This document shows positions 4,384 through 6,934 of a stretch of 6,934 nt of DNA, piece by piece. How positions within the stretch are numbered: the first letter of the stretch is position 1; every line of letters starts with the position of its first letter. A model generated the notes under the pieces. The model had not been told where the DNA came from. It ran no database searches and saw only the letters and a list, made by a program, of their open reading frames with translations. This stretch comes from Kiritimatiellia bacterium (GTDB lineage Bacteria > Verrucomicrobiota > Kiritimatiellia > RFP12 > UBA1067). The stretch spans positions 1-6,934 of the forward strand of contig CAJGDE010000095.1 in NCBI GenBank assembly GCA_904502135.1, in the 5' to 3' direction. Both the position numbers and the translations under genes were made by a program.

Positions 4384-5685
4384 GCGAGAAAATAAATTAT
4401 CAATTAAATCGGACGAATATTCTGCTCCTATCGCCTCACCCAATATCTGCGCTGCTCTACGGGCATCATTGGCCGCCAAAACAGGATCAAAACTCTCTAC
4501 CTTGAAAGATTCGCTTGAAAGAAGTGAAAGCGAAGACAAAAGCGCGTCCTCACGGCCGTTTGTATATGCATAATCTCCATCAACAGCGGTTAAGTCAGCA
4601 TTTCTTTCTAACATTCTCGCGATAGCCAACCGCAAATCATCTAAGCCCTCAAGCGTTTTAGCTGATGTAAAAACACATTCGCTTGACTTTGTGGCTATGA
4701 GATCACACTTTGTGACGACAACGATACTCTTCTTTGAAGATGGACTACATGGTTTTTCTACTAGCTGCAAAACAATATCAGCCTGAGCCATCAAATTCTT
4801 TGAGCGCTCGACACCTTCAGCTTCAATGGAATCTTCAGTGTCGCGAAGACCTGCCGTATCAACAAGCCTAATTGGCCAACCGTCGATATCAAGCCACTCC
4901 TCGATCGAATCGCGCGTTGTTCCAGCAATATCGCTTACGATAGCGCGATTCTCTCCAAGAAGAGCGTTCATGAGAGAACTCTTTCCGATGTTAGGCTCGC
5001 CTGACAAAACAACAAGCGACCCACGCCGTAAAATCTTTGATTCACGCGATCGTTTCAGGACCAACTTCAAATCGCGCGTTAGTTCAAGCGCCTCGTTCTG
5101 AATTGACAAAGTAAATTCATCCGTAAGATCACTTTCGTCAACATCAAGCGAATATTCTAACCTGCTTGACAATGCCAATGTCTTATCATAAAGAGAGCGC
5201 AGCTCATTCGAGCGATTGCCGCTCAGTCCCTCAAGCGCAGATGCGGCCGCACGTGAAGTTTTCGCGTCAATAAGATCTATGACGCTTTCAGCTTCTTCAT
5301 AGCTAAGCTTACCATTTAAAAAAGCTCTGCGGGTAAACTCGCCTCTCTCAGCAAGACGCGCACCTGCGGCGAAACACGCTTCCAAAACACGATTGGGAGT
5401 AATATAGCCGCCATGGCAATGAAACTCTACAACATCTTCTCCTGTATACGAGCGAGGTGCCTTAAAATACAAAACAAGCGCATCATCAATAAGATCACGC
5501 TTTTCATCAGGATGCCGCAAAGATGAATAAAGCACTTTAGGCGCCGACGTCGGCTCAATAGTTTTACCTGTTAGCGCTTTTGCAATATCCCACGCAAACG
5601 GCCCTGAAACGCGTATCGCCGCGACGCCCGCCTTTCCTGGGGCGGTTGCGATCGCGGCGATCGTTGTTGATGAATCTGAGTTCAT
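4369..5685 (-). CDS. mnmE: tRNA-modification GTPase MnmE
   Basis: With MnmG this dimeric, K+-dependent GTPase installs the (carboxymethyl)aminomethyl group at U34 of certain tRNAs, using a folate one-carbon donor. The product is 438 residues (E. coli 454). The N-terminal folate-binding domain spans about 1-120 (TIAAIATAPGKAGVAAIRVSG, GEDVVEFHCHGG, GEFTRRAFLNGKL). The G domain lies inside the helical domain: G1 GEPNIGKS 229-236, G2 GTTRD 255-259, G3 DTAG 276-279, G4 TKCD 325-328 (threonine where NKxD is usual, an accepted variant), G5 SAK 341-343. The catalytic-type cysteine near the end is C436 in FCVG. The usual terminus is FCIGK; here the lysine is absent and two TAG codons follow. The ATG at 5685 lies 7 nt after the upstream gene's stop with only a weak Shine-Dalgarno (GGCAAG), so it is probably co-transcribed and coupled. 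Confidence 0.97.
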   Translation of the reverse strand: MNSDSSTTIAAIATAPGKAGVAAIRVSGPFAWDIAKALTGKTIEPTSAPKVLYSSLRHPDEKRDLIDDALVLYFKAPRSYTGEDVVEFHCHGGYITPNRVLEACFAAGARLAERGEFTRRAFLNGKLSYEEAESVIDLIDAKTSRAAASALEGLSGNRSNELRSLYDKTLALSSRLEYSLDVDESDLTDEFTLSIQNEALELTRDLKLVLKRSRESKILRRGSLVVLSGEPNIGKSSLMNALLGENRAIVSDIAGTTRDSIEEWLDIDGWPIRLVDTAGLRDTEDSIEAEGVERSKNLMAQADIVLQLVEKPCSPSSKKSIVVVTKCDLIATKSSECVFTSAKTLEGLDDLRLAIARMLERNADLTAVDGDYAYTNGREDALLSSLSLLSSESFKVESFDPVLAANDARRAAQILGEAIGAEYSSDLIDNLFSRFCVG

Positions 5686-5692
5686 CTTGCCA

Positions 5693-6934
5693 TTAGCGGC
5701 AGAGCGTATAAAGAACGCCCGCGACTACGGCTGAACCGATAACGCCAGACACGTTCGGTCCCATCGCCTGCATGAGGATGAAGTTCGTCGGATCCTCAGA
5801 AAGCGAGACCTTGTTGGAGACGCGGGCGGCCATCGGAACGGCAGAAACGCCGGCGGAACCGATGAGCGGATTAACCTTTGTCTTAGAGAAAGCGTTCATG
5901 AGCTTCGCCATCAAGACGCCTGCGGCAGTTCCAACGCAGAATGCGCAAAGGCCGAGAGCGAGAATGCCAAGTGTTGTTCCGGAGAGGAACTTTTCGCACG
6001 CAAGCTTCGAGCCGACCGAAAGGCCAAGCATGATGGTCACGATGTTGATAAGCGCGTTCGACATCGTATCGGCGATACGAGCTACGGAAGGACCCGCCTC
6101 CTTAGCGAGGTTACCGAGCATCAAGGCACCGATCAAAGGAACTGCCGAGGGAAGGAGAACCGCACAGAGGAGAAGCACGATCAGCGGGAAGCAAATCTTC
6201 TCAATCTTCTTAACCTCACGAAGCGGCGGCATCTTGATGAGGCGCTCTTCCTTGGTGGTGAGAGCCTTCATGATCGGCGGCTGAATAATCGGAACGAGAG
6301 CCATGTAGGAATACGCCGCAACTGCGATTGCGCCAAGGAGGTCCGGGGCAAGACGCGAGGTGAGCCAAATGGCCGTAGGACCGTCAGCGCCGCCGATGAT
6401 GCCGATGGAGGCGGCAGCCTTCAATGGATCACAACCAAAGAAGTCGTTACCGAAAACAGCAGCAAGTCCAAGAGCTCCGAAAAGCGCAAAGAAAATGCCG
6501 AACTGTGCTGCGGCGCCCAAGAGCGCCATTCTCGGGTTAGCAATCAATGGGCCAAAGTCGGTCATCGCGCCAACGCCCATAAAGATCATGATCGGGAAAA
6601 TACCCGTATCAATACCGAACGAGAAGAAGTAGTGAAGGAAGCCACCAGGTTCAATAATACCGCCCGACATTACAGGAATGCCGCTTTCAAGGAATGAAAT
6701 GACACCTGAGTGCATCATCGCAGGAGCCGTAACGCCAGAGAGCGGGCAGTTCGCAAGCAATCCTCCGAAACCAATCGGCAGAAGAAGAAGCGGCTCAAAG
6801 CCCTTGACGATAGCGAGATACAGCATCACGAGACAGAGAGGAATCATGATAAGCTGTCCTACACCGTAAGGCATCCCGAAGAGCGTCTCCACTTTATGAC
6901 CGGCATGGAATGCGCCCTTCTCGTCGAAGTAGCC
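5693..6934 (-). CDS. sodium-pumping decarboxylase beta subunit (OadB/MmdB/GcdB family), 5' partial
   Basis: This integral membrane subunit decarboxylates carboxybiotin and exports Na+, working with alpha and biotin-carrier subunits on oxaloacetate, methylmalonyl-CoA or glutaconyl-CoA. The beta subunit alone does not reveal which substrate. There are 413 codons visible. Counting from the window edge, the signatures are EPLLLLPIGFGGLLAN (about 47-62), GGADGPTAIW (182-191) with the essential aspartate at D184 (D203 in Klebsiella OadB), YMALVPIIQPPIM (210-222), NPLIGSAGVSAVPMAAR (355-371) and GPNVSGVIGSA (392-402). Many hydrophobic segments run along the whole length. An internal GTG at 6892 has no Shine-Dalgarno, and the frame stays open through GYFDEKGAFHAGHK to the window end, so the start is likely outside. 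The TAA at 5695-5693 lies 7 nt before mnmE. Partner subunit genes, if linked, would be to the right. Confidence 0.94.
   Translation of the reverse strand, partial: GYFDEKGAFHAGHKVETLFGMPYGVGQLIMIPLCLVMLYLAIVKGFEPLLLLPIGFGGLLANCPLSGVTAPAMMHSGVISFLESGIPVMSGGIIEPGGFLHYFFSFGIDTGIFPIMIFMGVGAMTDFGPLIANPRMALLGAAAQFGIFFALFGALGLAAVFGNDFFGCDPLKAAASIGIIGGADGPTAIWLTSRLAPDLLGAIAVAAYSYMALVPIIQPPIMKALTTKEERLIKMPPLREVKKIEKICFPLIVLLLCAVLLPSAVPLIGALMLGNLAKEAGPSVARIADTMSNALINIVTIMLGLSVGSKLACEKFLSGTTLGILALGLCAFCVGTAAGVLMAKLMNAFSKTKVNPLIGSAGVSAVPMAARVSNKVSLSEDPTNFILMQAMGPNVSGVIGSAVVAGVLYTLCR

Noticed and set aside
6890..6892. GTG at 6892 as the start of the decarboxylase beta subunit
   Set aside because: No Shine-Dalgarno precedes it and the frame stays open with plausible residues to the window end, so the gene is treated as 5' partial.

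Overview
The window looks like part of a chromosome from an anaerobic, fermentative bacterium. It carries a glycyl-radical pyruvate formate-lyase with its activating enzyme and the membrane beta subunit of a sodium-pumping decarboxylase, next to a housekeeping tRNA-modification GTPase. A gut or sediment Gram-negative, perhaps of the Planctomycetota-Verrucomicrobiota group, would fit. That placement is a guess: the sequence holds no rRNA or other phylogenetic marker I can place.

Layout from left to right. Positions 1 to about 341 encode no convincing protein but can fold extensively on the + strand, like a large structured RNA. They abut a pflA gene (331-1005, minus strand) that has lost about 25 C-terminal residues, so they look like the end of an inserted element, most of which lies left of the window. 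pflB (1002-3257, minus) precedes pflA in the same operon with a 4-bp stop/start overlap. In front of pflB (3286-3371, minus) is a sequence matching the ZTP (pfl-motif) riboswitch. It starts a few bases downstream of an extended -10 promoter and ends just before a strong Shine-Dalgarno. A divergent + strand toxin-antitoxin operon follows (3510-4054): a RelB/DinJ-type antitoxin overlapping a YafQ-type mRNA interferase by 4 bp, with its own promoter and repeated operator-like words.

From 4055 to 4368 there is no gene. The left part holds three small hairpins. The right part (4166-4383) is nearly free of G on the + strand, made of short repeat families and ending in eight copies of an octamer directly after the mnmE stop. 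mnmE (4369-5685, minus) follows, missing the last lysine of the usual terminus and ending in two consecutive TAG codons. Seven bases upstream of it is the beta subunit of an oxaloacetate/methylmalonyl-CoA/glutaconyl-CoA decarboxylase family pump (5693-6934, minus), whose 5' end lies outside the window.

How the parts work together: PFL and its activase turn pyruvate plus CoA into acetyl-CoA and formate. Formate feeds 10-formyl-tetrahydrofolate, and ZTP/ZMP signals a shortage of that folate, so a ZTP sensor in front of pflBA makes metabolic sense. The decarboxylase beta subunit suggests a Na+ gradient generated during fermentation. The two most interesting stretches are the riboswitch-controlled pflBA leader and the structured RNA-like element that truncates pflA.
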